The notes beneath the pieces are model-generated. The model had not been told where the DNA came from. It did not search any database and saw only the letters and a list, made by a program, of their open reading frames with translations. A stretch of 64,000 nt of DNA from Brevundimonas sp. Root1279. GTDB lineage: Bacteria > Pseudomonadota > Alphaproteobacteria > Caulobacterales > Caulobacteraceae. The DNA is taken from assembly GCF_001425945.1 (NCBI RefSeq), contig NZ_LMEB01000007.1, forward strand, positions 62,163 to 126,162. The letters are read 5' to 3'. Positions 42,712-52,718 of this stretch are shown here, one piece after another; the first letter of the stretch is position 1, and every line of letters starts with the position of its first letter. Made by a program: the position numbers and the translations under genes.

Positions 42712-45700
42712 ATGACTGACGAAAACGACAAGACCAACGACGGCCAGCAAAACCCGAACGGGACGCCCTCCCAGTCGGGTCCGCGCGCGCCGCTGAGCCT
42801 GAAGCCTCGGCAGGCGGGATCGGTTTCGACCGGCACCGTTCGCCAGAGCTTCAGCCACGGCCGCACCAAGACCGTGGTGGTCGAAACCAAGCGCCGCGTC
42901 GGCGCCGGACCGGGCCATCAGCGCCCGCAAGGCTTCGATGTCGCGCGTCCGCGCACCGACACGCCGGCCGCCCAGGCGCCGCGCCCGGCCGGCGGACCGC
43001 GCGACACCGGCAACCTGTCGGCCTCCGAGCAGGAAGCCCGTCGCCGCGCCATCGAACTGGCCACAGCCCAGAACGTAGAGCGTGAAGCCGCCGCCGCCGC
43101 CGAACGCGCCCGCAAGGACGCCGCCGCTCGCGAACAGGCCGCCGCCGCCGAGCAGGCCGCCAACGCCGCCCAGGCAGAGGCCGCCGCCGCTCGCGCAGCC
43201 GCCGAGGCCGCCCGCAACGAGGCCGCCAAGCTGGCCGCCGCCGCGCCGCCGAAGCCGGCTCCGAAGGCCGCCGCTCCGGCCGCCCCGGCGGCTCCGACCC
43301 CGGCGCCCGCGCCGACCGAGGCCGCCGCTCCGGCCCCGACGCCTGCTCCGGCCGCCCCCGCGGCGCCGGCTCGTCCGGCTGCTCCGGCGCGTCCGACGGT
43401 CAATTTCGGCCAGCGCACGCCCAAGCCCGGCAATCCGGCCCGCGCCCCGGCTGAACGCCCCGCCTTCGGCGGCCGCTCGGCTCGTGAAACCGCCATGGGC
43501 GGCGGCGAGCGCAGCTATTCGGATCGTCCGCAGCCGGCCGCCGGCCGCCCGCAAGGCGCAGCCGGTCGTCCGCAAGGCGGCGCCGGCCGTCCGGCCGAGC
43601 CGGTCCGCTATTCGGCCCTGACCCCGCGTCCGGCTCCCGGCGCCGCCCGTCCGGGCGGTCCGCGCACCGGCCCCGGCGGCCGTCCGGCCCCCAACGCCCC
43701 GCCGGCCACCCCTGAGGTCGCCCGCCCCGCGCGCGCCGGCTTCGGCCGTCCCGCCGGCAGCAAGGCCGAGGAAGATCGCGACAAGCGTTTCAGCGACGCC
43801 GGTCCGGGCAAGGCCGTCAGCCGCACCCGCGGCGAGCCGAAGCGCCGTGAAGGCCGACTGACCATCCAGGCCGTGGCCGGTGGCGACGAGGACGCCGCCG
43901 AGCGCATGCGCTCGCTGGCCTCGGTTCGCCGGGCTCGTGAACGCGAAAAGGAAAAGCGCAAGGGCGGCTCGACCGACGCGCCCAACCGTCCGCGCGAAGT
44001 GGTCATCCCCGACACCATCACGGTCGGTGAACTGGCCAACCGGATGGCCGTCCGCGGCGTCGACATCATCAAATTCCTGATGCGTCAGGGCATGATGATG
44101 AAGATCAACGACGTCATCGATTCCGACACCGCCGAACTGGTCGCCGAAGAGTACGGCATGGCCGTGCGCCGCGTGTCCGAGTCCGACGTTGAAACCGGCT
44201 TCCTGTCTGACGCCGACGCGGCCGACTCCGAGGCGACGACGCCGCGTGCGCCAGTCGTGGCTATCATGGGCCACGTCGACCACGGCAAGACCTCGCTGCT
44301 CGACGCCCTGCGCACCACGGACGTGGCGGGCGGCGAAGCAGGCGGCATCACCCAGCACATCGGCGCCTATCAGGTTCGCCTGGAAAACGGCCAGCGGGTC
44401 ACCTTCCTGGACACCCCGGGCCACGCCGCCTTCTCGGCGATGCGGGCGCGCGGCGCCAACGTCACCGACATCGTGGTGCTGGTCGTGGCCGCCGACGACG
44501 GCGTCATGCCGCAGACCATAGAGGCCATCCAGCACGCCCGGGCGGCCAATGCGCCGCTGATCGTGGCGGTCAACAAGATCGACAAGCCGGGCGCCGACTC
44601 GACCAAGGTGGTCAACGAGCTGCTGCAGTACGAAGTCATCGCTGAAAGCCTCGGCGGCGAAACCCAGATCATCGAGGTGTCGGCCAAGAACCGCACCAAC
44701 CTCGAAGGCCTGATCGACGCCATCCTGGTGCAGGCCGAGGTCATGGACCTCAAGGCCGATCCGGATCGCTCGGCTGAAGGCGTGGTCATCGAGGCCAAGC
44801 TCGACAAGGGCCGCGGCCCGGTCGCGACCATCCTGGTCAAGCGCGGCACGCTGAAGCGCGGCGACATCGTCGTGGCCGGCTCCGCCTGGGGCAAGGTCCG
44901 CGCCCTGCTCAACGAGCGCAACGAACAGCTGACCGAAGCCGGTCCCTCCGTCCCCGTCGAGATCCTCGGCCTGGACGAGGCGCCGTCGCCGGGCGAGCCG
45001 CTCGCCGTGGTCGAGAGCGAGGCCCGCGCCCGCGAACTGACCGAGTACCGCGCCCGCGTGAAGCGCGAAAAGGCCACCGGCGGCATCAACCAGGTCTCGC
45101 TGGCCGACATGATGTCCAAGCTGGGCGCCAAGAAGATCTCGGAACTGCCCGTGGTCATCAAGGCGGACGTGCAGGGTTCGGCCGAAGCCATCGTCGGCTC
45201 GCTCGACAAGATGGGCAACGACGAGGTCCGCGCCCGCACCGTCATGTCGGGCGCCGGCGGCATCACCGAGAGCGACGTGCAGTTGGCCAAGTCGGCCGGC
45301 GCGCCGATCCTCGGCTTCAACGTCCGCGCCTCGAAACAGGCCCGCGACCTCGCCGACCGCGAGGGCGTGGAGATCCGCTACTACTCGATCATCTACGACC
45401 TGCTCGACGACATGAAGGGCGTGCTCTCGGGCATGCTGGCGCCGCTGCAGCGCGAAACCTTCCTGGGCAACGCCCAGGTGCTCCAGGTCTTCGACATCTC
45501 GAAGACCGGCAAGATCGCCGGTTGCCGCGTGTCCGAAGGCGTGGTGCGCAAGGGCGCCAAGGTCCGCATCATCCGCGACGACGTGGTGGTGCTGGAGCTG
45601 GGCACGCTCACGACGCTCAAGCGCTTCAAGGACGAGGTCAACGAGGTCCCGTCGGGCCAGGAGTGCGGCATGCACTTCCAGGGCTTCCAGGACATCAAGG

Positions 45701-45756
45701 CCGGCGACTACATCGAGTGCTTCACGGTCGAAGAGATCAAGCGGACCCTCGACTAG
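42712..45756 (+). CDS. infB: Translation initiation factor IF-2
   Basis: 1014 residues. A long Ala/Pro/Arg/Glu-rich N-terminal region (about 1-420, including an alanine-rich helix near 110-190) precedes the IF2 N-domain (about 425-490), the GTPase with GHVDHGKT (about 521), 'DTPGHAAF' and 'NKIDKPG', and the C-terminal domains that bind fMet-tRNA. It places initiator tRNA on the 30S subunit. A terminator follows 25 bp after the stop, closing the rimP-infB block. Confidence 0.97.
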   Translation: MTDENDKTNDGQQNPNGTPSQSGPRAPLSLKPRQAGSVSTGTVRQSFSHGRTKTVVVETKRRVGAGPGHQRPQGFDVARPRTDTPAAQAPRPAGGPRDTGNLSASEQEARRRAIELATAQNVEREAAAAAERARKDAAAREQAAAAEQAANAAQAEAAAARAAAEAARNEAAKLAAAAPPKPAPKAAAPAAPAAPTPAPAPTEAAAPAPTPAPAAPAAPARPAAPARPTVNFGQRTPKPGNPARAPAERPAFGGRSARETAMGGGERSYSDRPQPAAGRPQGAAGRPQGGAGRPAEPVRYSALTPRPAPGAARPGGPRTGPGGRPAPNAPPATPEVARPARAGFGRPAGSKAEEDRDKRFSDAGPGKAVSRTRGEPKRREGRLTIQAVAGGDEDAAERMRSLASVRRAREREKEKRKGGSTDAPNRPREVVIPDTITVGELANRMAVRGVDIIKFLMRQGMMMKINDVIDSDTAELVAEEYGMAVRRVSESDVETGFLSDADAADSEATTPRAPVVAIMGHVDHGKTSLLDALRTTDVAGGEAGGITQHIGAYQVRLENGQRVTFLDTPGHAAFSAMRARGANVTDIVVLVVAADDGVMPQTIEAIQHARAANAPLIVAVNKIDKPGADSTKVVNELLQYEVIAESLGGETQIIEVSAKNRTNLEGLIDAILVQAEVMDLKADPDRSAEGVVIEAKLDKGRGPVATILVKRGTLKRGDIVVAGSAWGKVRALLNERNEQLTEAGPSVPVEILGLDEAPSPGEPLAVVESEARARELTEYRARVKREKATGGINQVSLADMMSKLGAKKISELPVVIKADVQGSAEAIVGSLDKMGNDEVRARTVMSGAGGITESDVQLAKSAGAPILGFNVRASKQARDLADREGVEIRYYSIIYDLLDDMKGVLSGMLAPLQRETFLGNAQVLQVFDISKTGKIAGCRVSEGVVRKGAKVRIIRDDVVVLELGTLTTLKRFKDEVNEVPSGQECGMHFQGFQDIKAGDYIECFTVEEIKRTLD

Positions 45757-45781
45757 GTCCGGGTCGATACGAAAACAGAAG

Positions 45782-45808
45782 GGCGGCGTCTTCGGGCGCC
45801 GCCTTTTT
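45782..45808 (+). terminator. Intrinsic terminator of the rimP-infB operon
   Basis: GGCGGCG (45782-45788) pairs with CGCCGCC (45797-45803) around TCTTCGGG and is followed by TTTTT. Confidence 0.9.
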
Positions 45809-45835
45809 GCCTTACGGGTTGAGGATCACAGTTCC

Positions 45836-46351
45836 ATGCGTCGTTTCCTGATCGCCTCCCTCGCCTTCGCCTCCATCGCCGGCCCGGCCGCCGCCGAGAC
45901 CCGCTACCTGGCGTTCGACGCCTCGGACCGGATCACCCAGGCGATGACCCGCGGCATCACCCTGGAAGCCGACCGCGGCCTGTTCGGCTCGATCAGCGTG
46001 CGCCGGATCATCTCGACCTCGCAGCGCGGTTCGGCCGAAATCCGCCGCGGCGGCCCGAGCGAGGTCCGCGGCGTCCTGCCCGAAGGCGCCACCGAAACCT
46101 CGATCTACACCGTTCCCGGGGAAGGCGACGGACGCGGCCTGTCGCGCGCCCTGTGTCCGACCGCCGACGAGGTGTGGCTGGTGCTGGGTCGGGTGCGCCT
46201 GGGTCGTCCGCTGACCGCTCATGCCGTGGGTCGCTGGTCTGACGGAACCTACCGCCACTGCGTCCAGCTGTCCTACGACTGGCGCGGCGAATGGTCGGCG
46301 CCGCCCGTCGGGGGTCCCGGCGAGGATGGCGGCGCCCCAATCGCGCGATAG
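45836..46351 (+). CDS. Exported hypothetical protein
   Basis: 171 residues. A signal peptide (1 to about 20, ending GPAAAE) leads into a domain with 'YLAFDASDRITQAMTRGITLE' (quoted as LAFDASDRITQAMTRG) and two cysteines (CPTADEVW and RHCVQL) that could form a disulphide in the periplasm. The C-terminus is Gly/Pro-rich. GAGGATCACAGTTCC precedes the ATG. No family recognised; it lies between infB and a group of envelope-type proteins. Confidence 0.7.
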   Translation: MRRFLIASLAFASIAGPAAAETRYLAFDASDRITQAMTRGITLEADRGLFGSISVRRIISTSQRGSAEIRRGGPSEVRGVLPEGATETSIYTVPGEGDGRGLSRALCPTADEVWLVLGRVRLGRPLTAHAVGRWSDGTYRHCVQLSYDWRGEWSAPPVGGPGEDGGAPIAR

Positions 46352-46389
46352 TCGTTCACCGACTCCGAACACCCCGCTACGGTTGCGGC

Positions 46390-46977
46390 ATGCCCGCAGC
46401 CACCGCCTCCAATCAGACAGCGCTCAGGCGCCTGGCCGGCGCCCTCGGCGTGCTGTGCCTGGTGTTGTTCCTGCTGGCCATCGAGCAGCGGCACACGGTC
46501 GCCGCCTGGGCGGCGCTGCGCGAAGGGGTCGGCCAGTTGCGGGCCCGCGCTCTGGACGAACCCCCGCCGCTTCCCGCCGCGCCCGCGCCTAACCACATCG
46601 TCCTGACCGGTGAATACGCCCCGGCCGACGAGGCGGCGCGGACCGCGACCGGCGCGCTGACCTTCACAGGCGCCCAACTGCGCTTCGAGAGTGGCGAAAG
46701 CCTGCGCACCCGCCCGCTGCGCATCGCGCTGGCGGGCGAGCCCTGGGCGGCGGGCCACAGCTACGCCGGCCACCTGCTCCTTCCCCAGGACTCTCAGGTC
46801 GAGCTGCGCGAAGTCACCGCCTCCACCGCCGATCGACTGTGCGACGGCGCCCCGGTGAACGCCGCGGCCCTGCTGCACCTGGGGCCGACGGTCACGCTGA
46901 TGTTGTTCCGCGGCCAGCCCGAATCGCACGCATCCTCCGACATCCTCTGCGGCGTCTGGAGCTACTCCGCCCGATGA
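46390..46977 (+). CDS. Membrane-anchored hypothetical protein
   Basis: 195 residues from the ATG at 46390; codons upstream are Arg-rich and overlap the previous gene. One N-terminal helix (about 15-33, 'LGVLCLVLFLLAIEQ') and an extracytoplasmic domain with two cysteines (DRLCDG, DILCGVWSY). No family recognised. The stop overlaps the ATG of the next gene (ATGA), so the two are probably translated together and may act at the same membrane. Confidence 0.7.
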   Translation: MPAATASNQTALRRLAGALGVLCLVLFLLAIEQRHTVAAWAALREGVGQLRARALDEPPPLPAAPAPNHIVLTGEYAPADEAARTATGALTFTGAQLRFESGESLRTRPLRIALAGEPWAAGHSYAGHLLLPQDSQVELREVTASTADRLCDGAPVNAAALLHLGPTVTLMLFRGQPESHASSDILCGVWSYSAR

Positions 46978-48281
46978 AACGCTTTCGGATCCGCCTGCCT
47001 TTCGGCGCCTGGCTCGCAGTCGCCGCGGCCTTCGGCTGGCTCCTGGCCGTGCTGACCTGGACCGCCCCCGGCGACCCGGCGCTATGGCGGGCTTCGCCGG
47101 ACGTCGAAGGCTTCGACGTCCACCTGCTCGACAACGGCTTCCACACCGACCTGGCGGTGCCCCGCGACGCCCTGGAGTTCCGCCCCGGCCCCCTGGCCGA
47201 CGCGGTCCGGAGCCTGCCGCCCGGCGACTGGATTCTGATCGGTTGGGGCGACGCCAAATTCTACGTTGACCAGAGTCCGATCTCCGACCGCCTCCTGGAC
47301 GGCGCCCGCGCCTTCTTCCGGCCCGGCAACGCCTCGGTGATCATGCTCGATCCGGCCCAGAAGAACCCCATCGACCTGTTCGCCGACGAGGGCCGCCGCT
47401 CGTTCCGGATGTCCCCCGAAGGCTTCGAACGCATGGCCGCCCACATCGAAGCGTCGCTGGACCTCTCCACCGGAGCCCCTCGCGTCGCCGCCGCGCGCCC
47501 GAACGACGACGCCCGCTTCTTCGCCAGCCATGAGCATTTCTGGATCGGGCGCCTGTGCAACCACTGGACAGCCGACGTGCTTAACGCCGGCGGCCTGCCG
47601 GTCCGACCGTTCCGCTCCATCGTCTCATCCGAGCTGCTCGCCGCCATCGACCGCGACGCCGCGCCCGAGACCCGCGCTTTCCAGGCCGCCTGGGGTCGCT
47701 CGCCCCCCTTCCGGGACGCGCCGGAAGAGATCTGCGCCAGGGACTGCTTCTTGTGGGAGCCGGGCGCTCTCATCCCCATCGAAGGCGACCGCCTCGCCCT
47801 CGTCTCCACCGGCCGCGGCCTGTGGAGCGAGACTTCGCCCGGGGCGCTCGCCATCCATTATGTGGAGCGAACGCGAACCGGGTTTCGCCGCCTTGCCGCC
47901 CCACCGTTGAAGCTCAAGTCGGGCTGGCTGGGCAAGCCGCCCGCGTGGACCGTGCGCCGGGACCTGATGGCCTCGCCGACCCTCGTCGCCGAAGGCGAAT
48001 ATCAGAGCCGCGGCTATCAATGGGCCTGGGCCTCGCTCGTCGAACTGACCCCGGAAGGGCCCCGCCTGAGGGCCGACGAAGTGACCACCTTCAAGGACAA
48101 CGGCAACATTCCGAACCGCGCCCGGGACTGCCGGATCGAGGCGACTCTGGAACCCGGCGCGTCCCGCCGCGATTTCCGGGTGCGGCATGTCGGCTCGGCC
48201 TCGGCGCTGGTGACCTGGCGTCAGGGAGCGGACGGCGTGTATCGGCCTGTCGACGCCCCCGCCGGTCTGTTGACGTGCTGA
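46974..48281 (+). CDS. DUF2459 (TIGR02117-like) protein with extra C-terminal domain
   Basis: 435 residues. A membrane anchor (about 10-30) is followed by the DUF2459 domain (about 45-225): 'HLLDNGFHTDLAVPRDALEF', 'WILIGWGDAKFY', 'CNHWTADVLNAGGLPVRPF'. The rest (about 240-430) is a separate beta-rich region with cysteines and 'GGLPVRP'-independent motifs such as 'DCFLWEPGALIPIEGDRLAL'. DUF2459 proteins normally end near 200-220 residues, so this is about twice as long. Function unknown; translationally coupled to the preceding gene. Confidence 0.8.
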   Translation: MKRFRIRLPFGAWLAVAAAFGWLLAVLTWTAPGDPALWRASPDVEGFDVHLLDNGFHTDLAVPRDALEFRPGPLADAVRSLPPGDWILIGWGDAKFYVDQSPISDRLLDGARAFFRPGNASVIMLDPAQKNPIDLFADEGRRSFRMSPEGFERMAAHIEASLDLSTGAPRVAAARPNDDARFFASHEHFWIGRLCNHWTADVLNAGGLPVRPFRSIVSSELLAAIDRDAAPETRAFQAAWGRSPPFRDAPEEICARDCFLWEPGALIPIEGDRLALVSTGRGLWSETSPGALAIHYVERTRTGFRRLAAPPLKLKSGWLGKPPAWTVRRDLMASPTLVAEGEYQSRGYQWAWASLVELTPEGPRLRADEVTTFKDNGNIPNRARDCRIEATLEPGASRRDFRVRHVGSASALVTWRQGADGVYRPVDAPAGLLTC

Positions 48282-48420
48282 TGCTGGACTTCCCCCGCGG
48301 CGAGGCTTAGACCCCGCCGCTCATTTATCGGCCGCGTTCGAAGGGCTCCATCGCCCTCGTTCCGACGCGGCTTCGCTTTAGAACCGGGTCCGAGCCCCGG
48401 CGGGCGACGAGGACAGAGTC

Positions 48421-48864
48421 ATGAGCAACCGCAAACCCAACAAGTCCGGCGCCGGCGCGGGGCCGAGCCAGCGCCAGCTGCGCGCCGCCGAGCTGATCCG
48501 CCACGCCCTCGTCGAGGTGCTGCGCGAGGAAGAGATCCACGACCCCGCCCTCAAGGACGTGTCGATCACCGTCACCGAGGTGCGCCTGTCGCCCGACCTC
48601 AAGCACGCCACCTGCTTCGTCGAACCGCTCGGCGCGGGCGTAGACAGCGCCCCCACCGCCGGCCACGTCGGCGAGATCGTCAAGGCGCTGAACGCCCACG
48701 CCAAATTCCTGCGCGGCGTGCTGGGCCGTCACATCGATATGCGCTTCACCCCGGACCTGCGCTTCCGTCACGACGAAAGCTTCGAGGCCGCTGAGCGCCT
48801 GAACCGCCTGCTCGACGACCCGCGCGTCCAGGCCGACCTCGCTCGCCCCGACGAAGACCTCTGA
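48421..48864 (+). CDS. rbfA: Ribosome-binding factor A
   Basis: 147 residues. '[20 protein letters not shown]' (about 15-34), '[20 protein letters not shown]' and '[20 protein letters not shown]' give the KH-type RbfA pattern. It helps mature the 5' end of 16S rRNA in the 30S subunit. AGGACAGAGTC precedes the ATG. The stop shares a base with the truB ATG (TGATG). Confidence 0.95.
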   Translation: MSNRKPNKSGAGAGPSQRQLRAAELIRHALVEVLREEEIHDPALKDVSITVTEVRLSPDLKHATCFVEPLGAGVDSAPTAGHVGEIVKALNAHAKFLRGVLGRHIDMRFTPDLRFRHDESFEAAERLNRLLDDPRVQADLARPDEDL

Positions 48865-49796
48865 TGGCGCGCCGGAAGAAGGGCGAAGTCGTCAACGGCT
48901 GGGTCTGCCTGGACAAGCCGCTGGAGATGGGTTCGACCGAGGCGGTCTCGAAGATCCGCCGCCTGTTCAACGCCCAGAAGGCCGGCCACGCCGGAACGCT
49001 GGATCCTCTCGCCTCCGGCATGCTGCCGATCGCCTTGGGCGAGGCGACCAAGACCGTGCCCTTCATGGTCGACGCCGAGAAGGTCTACCGCTTCACCATC
49101 AACTGGGGCATCGCGACCGACAGCATCGACCGCGAGGGCGAGATCATCGCCCGCTCGGACGTGCGGCCGACGCTCGAACAGGTGACCGCCGCCCTGCCCG
49201 CCTTCGTCGGCGAGATCGATCAGGTGCCGCCGCAGTTCTCGGCCATCAAGGTCGACGGCCAACGCGCCTACGACCTGGCCCGCGAGGGCGCCGAGTTCGA
49301 GCTGGCCGCCCGCCGGGTGACCATCCACGAGGCCGCGGTGACCGCCGCGCCCGACGCCGACCACGTCGAACTGACCATCCGCACCGGCAAGGGCGTCTAT
49401 GTCCGCTCGTTGGCTCGCGACCTGGCTGCAGCCCTCGGGGCCGAGGGTCACGTCTCGGCCCTGCGCCGCGAACGGGTCGGCCCGTTCTCGGCCGAAAACG
49501 CCGTGACACTGGATTTTCTCGAAGATCTGGTGCATAGGGGCGCCGCCTCGGAAGGCTTGCTTCCCGTCGCGACCGCCCTGGACGACATCCCGGAGCTGGC
49601 CGTGACGGATCAAGACGCCTTCTCGCTTCGGCAGGGACGGCCGATCGTTCTGCTCCCCAGACAGGTCGAAACGCTCAAGAGCCGCCTTCGGGAGGGCTCC
49701 AGGATCGTTTCAGCCTTTCAGGGCCAGACCCTCGTCGCTCTCGGTCAGTTGCGGGCCGGCCGGCTAGAACCCGACCGCGTTTTTAATCTCCCCTGA
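48864..49796 (+). CDS. truB: tRNA pseudouridine(55) synthase TruB
   Basis: 310 residues. '[20 protein letters not shown]' (about 12) and the catalytic '[20 protein letters not shown]' with D47 are diagnostic; '[18 protein letters not shown]' lies near 180 and a short PUA-like C-terminal part ends the protein. It makes pseudouridine 55 in the T-loop of tRNAs. It lies between rbfA and rpsO, the common order in proteobacteria. Confidence 0.96.
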   Translation: MARRKKGEVVNGWVCLDKPLEMGSTEAVSKIRRLFNAQKAGHAGTLDPLASGMLPIALGEATKTVPFMVDAEKVYRFTINWGIATDSIDREGEIIARSDVRPTLEQVTAALPAFVGEIDQVPPQFSAIKVDGQRAYDLAREGAEFELAARRVTIHEAAVTAAPDADHVELTIRTGKGVYVRSLARDLAAALGAEGHVSALRRERVGPFSAENAVTLDFLEDLVHRGAASEGLLPVATALDDIPELAVTDQDAFSLRQGRPIVLLPRQVETLKSRLREGSRIVSAFQGQTLVALGQLRAGRLEPDRVFNLP

Positions 49797-49822
49797 CGGG
49801 GACTCCAGCTGGAGACTACCCG

Positions 49823-50092
49823 ATGTCGATTACTGCCGATCGTAAGCACGAAGTCATCGCCGACAACGCCCGCACCGCTGGCGACACCGGTTCGGCCGAG
49901 GTCCAGGTCGCGATCCTCTCGGAACGCATCGCCAACCTCACCGAGCACTTCAAGACCCACAAGAAGGACAACCACTCGCGCCGCGGCCTGCTCAAGATGG
50001 TCTCGCAGCGTCGTCGCCTTCTTGACCACCTGAACAAGGTCGATCGCGAGCGCTACACCGCTCTGATCACCAAGCTGAACCTGCGCCGCTAA
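49823..50092 (+). CDS. rpsO: 30S ribosomal protein S15
   Basis: 89 residues, the usual length. '[20 protein letters not shown]' and '[20 protein letters not shown]' match S15 throughout. It binds 16S rRNA helices 20-22 early in 30S assembly. GGAGACTACCCG precedes the ATG. It precedes pnp with a 279-bp gap containing two strong hairpins. Confidence 0.97.
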   Translation: MSITADRKHEVIADNARTAGDTGSAEVQVAILSERIANLTEHFKTHKKDNHSRRGLLKMVSQRRRLLDHLNKVDRERYTALITKLNLRR

Positions 50093-50121
50093 GGCGAAGG
50101 CGAAGACCGGATAGAGATTTT

Positions 50122-50217
50122 CGAGGCGCGGGCGTCATGTCCGCGCCTCGTTCCGCATCCAGAGACTGCCCGAGCGCCGCGGGATGTACCGGCGCAGGGA
50201 ACCCGACACCGGGTTCC
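50122..50217 (+). promoter_or_regulatory. Two perfect hairpins in the rpsO-pnp leader
   Basis: CGAGGCGCGG (50122-50131) pairs with CCGCGCCTCG (50141-50150) over a 9-base loop, and GGAACCCG (50198-50205) pairs with CGGGTTCC (50210-50217) over ACAC. Neither has a T-tract, so they are not intrinsic terminators. In E. coli the pnp leader is a double-stranded RNase III target used for PNPase autoregulation; these stems are candidates for the same role here (inference). Confidence 0.6.
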
Positions 50218-50371
50218 GACGACAGACGCGAGGGCTGCAACGCCGGTCCTCATATTCCCGGGTCTTCCGCGATGGCGCGGCGGCCCATGGACCGAAGGAC
50301 TGAACGCCCGACGCTCCACCCACTGATGGGACCCCGCGCGGAATCCGCCCGCGGGATACGAAAGACGAGAC

Positions 50372-52612
50372 ATGTTCGATATCAAACGCAAGACGATCGA
50401 CTGGGCCGGCCGCCCGCTGACGCTGGAAACCGGCCGCATCGCCCGTCAAGCCGACGGCGCCGTGCTGGCGACCTACGGCGAGACCGTGGTCCTGGCCACC
50501 GTCGTCTACGGCCGCGCGCCCAAGCCGGGCCTGGATTTCTTCCCGCTGACCGTGAACTACCAGGAAAAGACCTTCGCCGCCGGCAAGATCCCGGGCGGCT
50601 ACTTCAAGCGTGAAGGCCGTCCGACCGAGAAGGAGACCCTGGTCTCCCGCCTGATCGACCGCCCGATCCGCCCGCTGTTCGTCAAGGGCTTCAAGAACGA
50701 GACCCAGGTCGTCATCACCGTGCTGCAGCACGACCTCGAGAACGATCCGGACATCGTCGGCATGGTCGCCGCCTCGGCCGCCCTAACCATCTCGGGCGTT
50801 CCGTTCATGGGCCCGATCGGCGCCGCCCGCGTCGGCTACATCGACGGCGAGTACGTCCTGAACCCGACCCTCGACCAGCTCCCGGACAGCCAGCTCGACC
50901 TCGTCGTCGCCGGCACCCAGGACGCCCTGATGATGGTCGAGTCCGAAGCCAAGGAGCTGTCGGAAGAGATCATGCTCAACGCCCTGATGTTCGCGCATCG
51001 CGGCATGCAGCCGGTGATCGACGCGATCATCGACCTGGCCGAGCACGCCGCCAAGGAGCCCTTCGACTTCCAAGCCGACGACGTCTCGGACATCGTCGCC
51101 TCGATCCAGGGTCTGGTCGGCGAAGACATCAAGGCCGCCTACACCCACGCCGGCAAGTACGAGCGCCGCACCGGCGTCGACGTGGCCAAGAAGAAGGCCG
51201 CCGAAGCCCTGGTGAAGACGGAAGAGAAGCCGGAAGGCGTCGACTCCGCCAAGTTCGCCACCGCCTTCAAGGAATGCGAAGCCCACGTCCTGCGTCGCGA
51301 CATCATCGACAACGGTCACCGCGTCGACGGCCGCGCCCTCGACAAGGTCCGCTCGATCGTCTCGGAAGTCGGCGTCTTCCCGCGCACCCACGGCTCGGCC
51401 CTGTTCACCCGCGGTGAGACCCAGGCCATCGTGGTCGCCACCCTCGGCACCGGTGAAGACGAACAGTACGTCGACGCCCTGAGCGGGACCTACAAAGAGA
51501 AGTTCCTGCTGCACTACAACTTCCCTCCCTATTCGGTCGGCGAGACCGGTCGGATGGGCGGCGCGGGCCGTCGGGAAATCGGTCACGGCAAGCTGGCCTG
51601 GCGGGCGATCCGTCCGATGCTGCCGACCTCGGAAGAATTCCCCTACACCATCCGTCTGGTGTCGGAGATCACCGAGTCCAACGGCTCCTCGTCGATGGCC
51701 ACGGTCTGCGGTTCGTCGCTGGCCCTGATGGACGCCGGCGTGCCGCTGAAGCGTCCGGTCTCGGGCATCGCCATGGGCCTGATCCTGGAGCCCTCGGGCG
51801 AGTTCGCCATCCTGTCCGACATCCTGGGTGACGAAGATCACCTCGGCGACATGGACTTCAAGGTGGCCGGCACGCGCGAAGGCATCACCTCGCTGCAGAT
51901 GGACATCAAGGTCGCGGGCATCACTGAAGAGATCATGCGCAAGGCGATCGCCCAGGCTTCGGCCGGCCGCCTGCACATCCTCGACGAGATGGACAAGGCC
52001 ATCGACGGCGCCCGCACCGAGCTGGGCGAGTACGCGCCCAAGATCGAGCAGATCAAGGTTCCGACCGACAAGATCCGCGACATCATCGGCACCGGCGGCA
52101 AGATCATCCGCGAAATCGTCGAAAAGACCGGCGCCAAGATCAACATCGAGGACGACGGCACGGTGAAGATCGCCGCCTCGGAACAAGAGAAGATCGACGC
52201 CGCCAAGAACTGGATCTCGTCGATCGTCTCGGAGCCGGAAGTCGGCACCATCTACACCGGCAAGGTCGTGAAGGTCGTCGACTTCGGCGCCTTCGTGAAC
52301 TTCTTCGGCGCCAAGGACGGCCTCGTCCACGTGTCGCAGATGGCTCTCGAGCGCGTCGCCAACCCGGCCGACGTCGTTTCGGAAGGCCAGGAGGTCAAGG
52401 TCAAATTCCTGGGCCTGGACGACCGCGGCAAGACCAAGCTGTCGATGAAGGTCGTCGATCAGGCGACCGGTGAAGACCTCACCGACAAGATCAACGCCGA
52501 ACGCGCCGAGCGCGGCGAAGCCCCGCTGTCGGACGACACCGGCGGCCGCCCGAAGCGCGAAGGCGGCGATCGTGACCGCGGCGGCGACCGCGGCCGTCGT
52601 CGTCGCGACTAA
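50372..52612 (+). CDS. pnp: Polyribonucleotide nucleotidyltransferase (PNPase)
   Basis: 746 residues. Two RNase PH domains (about 1-140 and 310-540, with '[20 protein letters not shown]' and '[19 protein letters not shown]'-type core), an alpha-helical linker, a KH domain (about 555-615, '[19 protein letters not shown]'), an S1 domain (about 625-690) and a Gly/Arg/Asp-rich tail (700-746) typical of alphaproteobacterial PNPase. It degrades RNA 3'-5' by phosphorolysis. A strong terminator follows. Confidence 0.97.
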   Translation: MFDIKRKTIDWAGRPLTLETGRIARQADGAVLATYGETVVLATVVYGRAPKPGLDFFPLTVNYQEKTFAAGKIPGGYFKREGRPTEKETLVSRLIDRPIRPLFVKGFKNETQVVITVLQHDLENDPDIVGMVAASAALTISGVPFMGPIGAARVGYIDGEYVLNPTLDQLPDSQLDLVVAGTQDALMMVESEAKELSEEIMLNALMFAHRGMQPVIDAIIDLAEHAAKEPFDFQADDVSDIVASIQGLVGEDIKAAYTHAGKYERRTGVDVAKKKAAEALVKTEEKPEGVDSAKFATAFKECEAHVLRRDIIDNGHRVDGRALDKVRSIVSEVGVFPRTHGSALFTRGETQAIVVATLGTGEDEQYVDALSGTYKEKFLLHYNFPPYSVGETGRMGGAGRREIGHGKLAWRAIRPMLPTSEEFPYTIRLVSEITESNGSSSMATVCGSSLALMDAGVPLKRPVSGIAMGLILEPSGEFAILSDILGDEDHLGDMDFKVAGTREGITSLQMDIKVAGITEEIMRKAIAQASAGRLHILDEMDKAIDGARTELGEYAPKIEQIKVPTDKIRDIIGTGGKIIREIVEKTGAKINIEDDGTVKIAASEQEKIDAAKNWISSIVSEPEVGTIYTGKVVKVVDFGAFVNFFGAKDGLVHVSQMALERVANPADVVSEGQEVKVKFLGLDDRGKTKLSMKVVDQATGEDLTDKINAERAERGEAPLSDDTGGRPKREGGDRDRGGDRGRRRRD

Positions 52613-52636
52613 GGTCGAGCGACTGCTGAACTGAAG

Positions 52637-52668
52637 AAGGCCCCGCTGGAGACAGCGGGGCCTTTTTT
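52637..52668 (+). terminator. Intrinsic terminator of pnp
   Basis: AAGGCCCCGCTG (52637-52648) pairs with CAGCGGGGCCTT (52653-52664) around a GAGA tetraloop, followed by a run of T ending at 52668. Confidence 0.93.
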
Positions 52669-52671
52669 GGT

Positions 52672-52713
52672 GGCCCGCGGTCGGAAGGCTCCGCCTTCTC
52701 GACCCGACGCGGG
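52672..52713 (-). repeat. Single inverted copy of the palindromic intergenic repeat
   Basis: Read on the minus strand this matches the 50-bp units at 58509-58654 over about 40 bp, with the core GAGAAGGCGGAGCCTTC and flanks CGCGTCGGGTC and GACCGCGG. It lies between the pnp terminator and the end of the convergent glycosyltransferase gene. Confidence 0.85.
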
Positions 52714-52718
52714 CTCGA

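Noticed and set aside
42433..45675. 1080-codon open frame on the minus strand across infB
   Set aside because: Antisense of IF-2 with Gly/Arg/Ala-rich low-complexity translation and no ribosome site.
50137..50613. 158-codon plus-strand gene between rpsO and pnp
   Set aside because: Runs through the leader hairpins and into pnp in another frame; Arg/Pro-rich translation.
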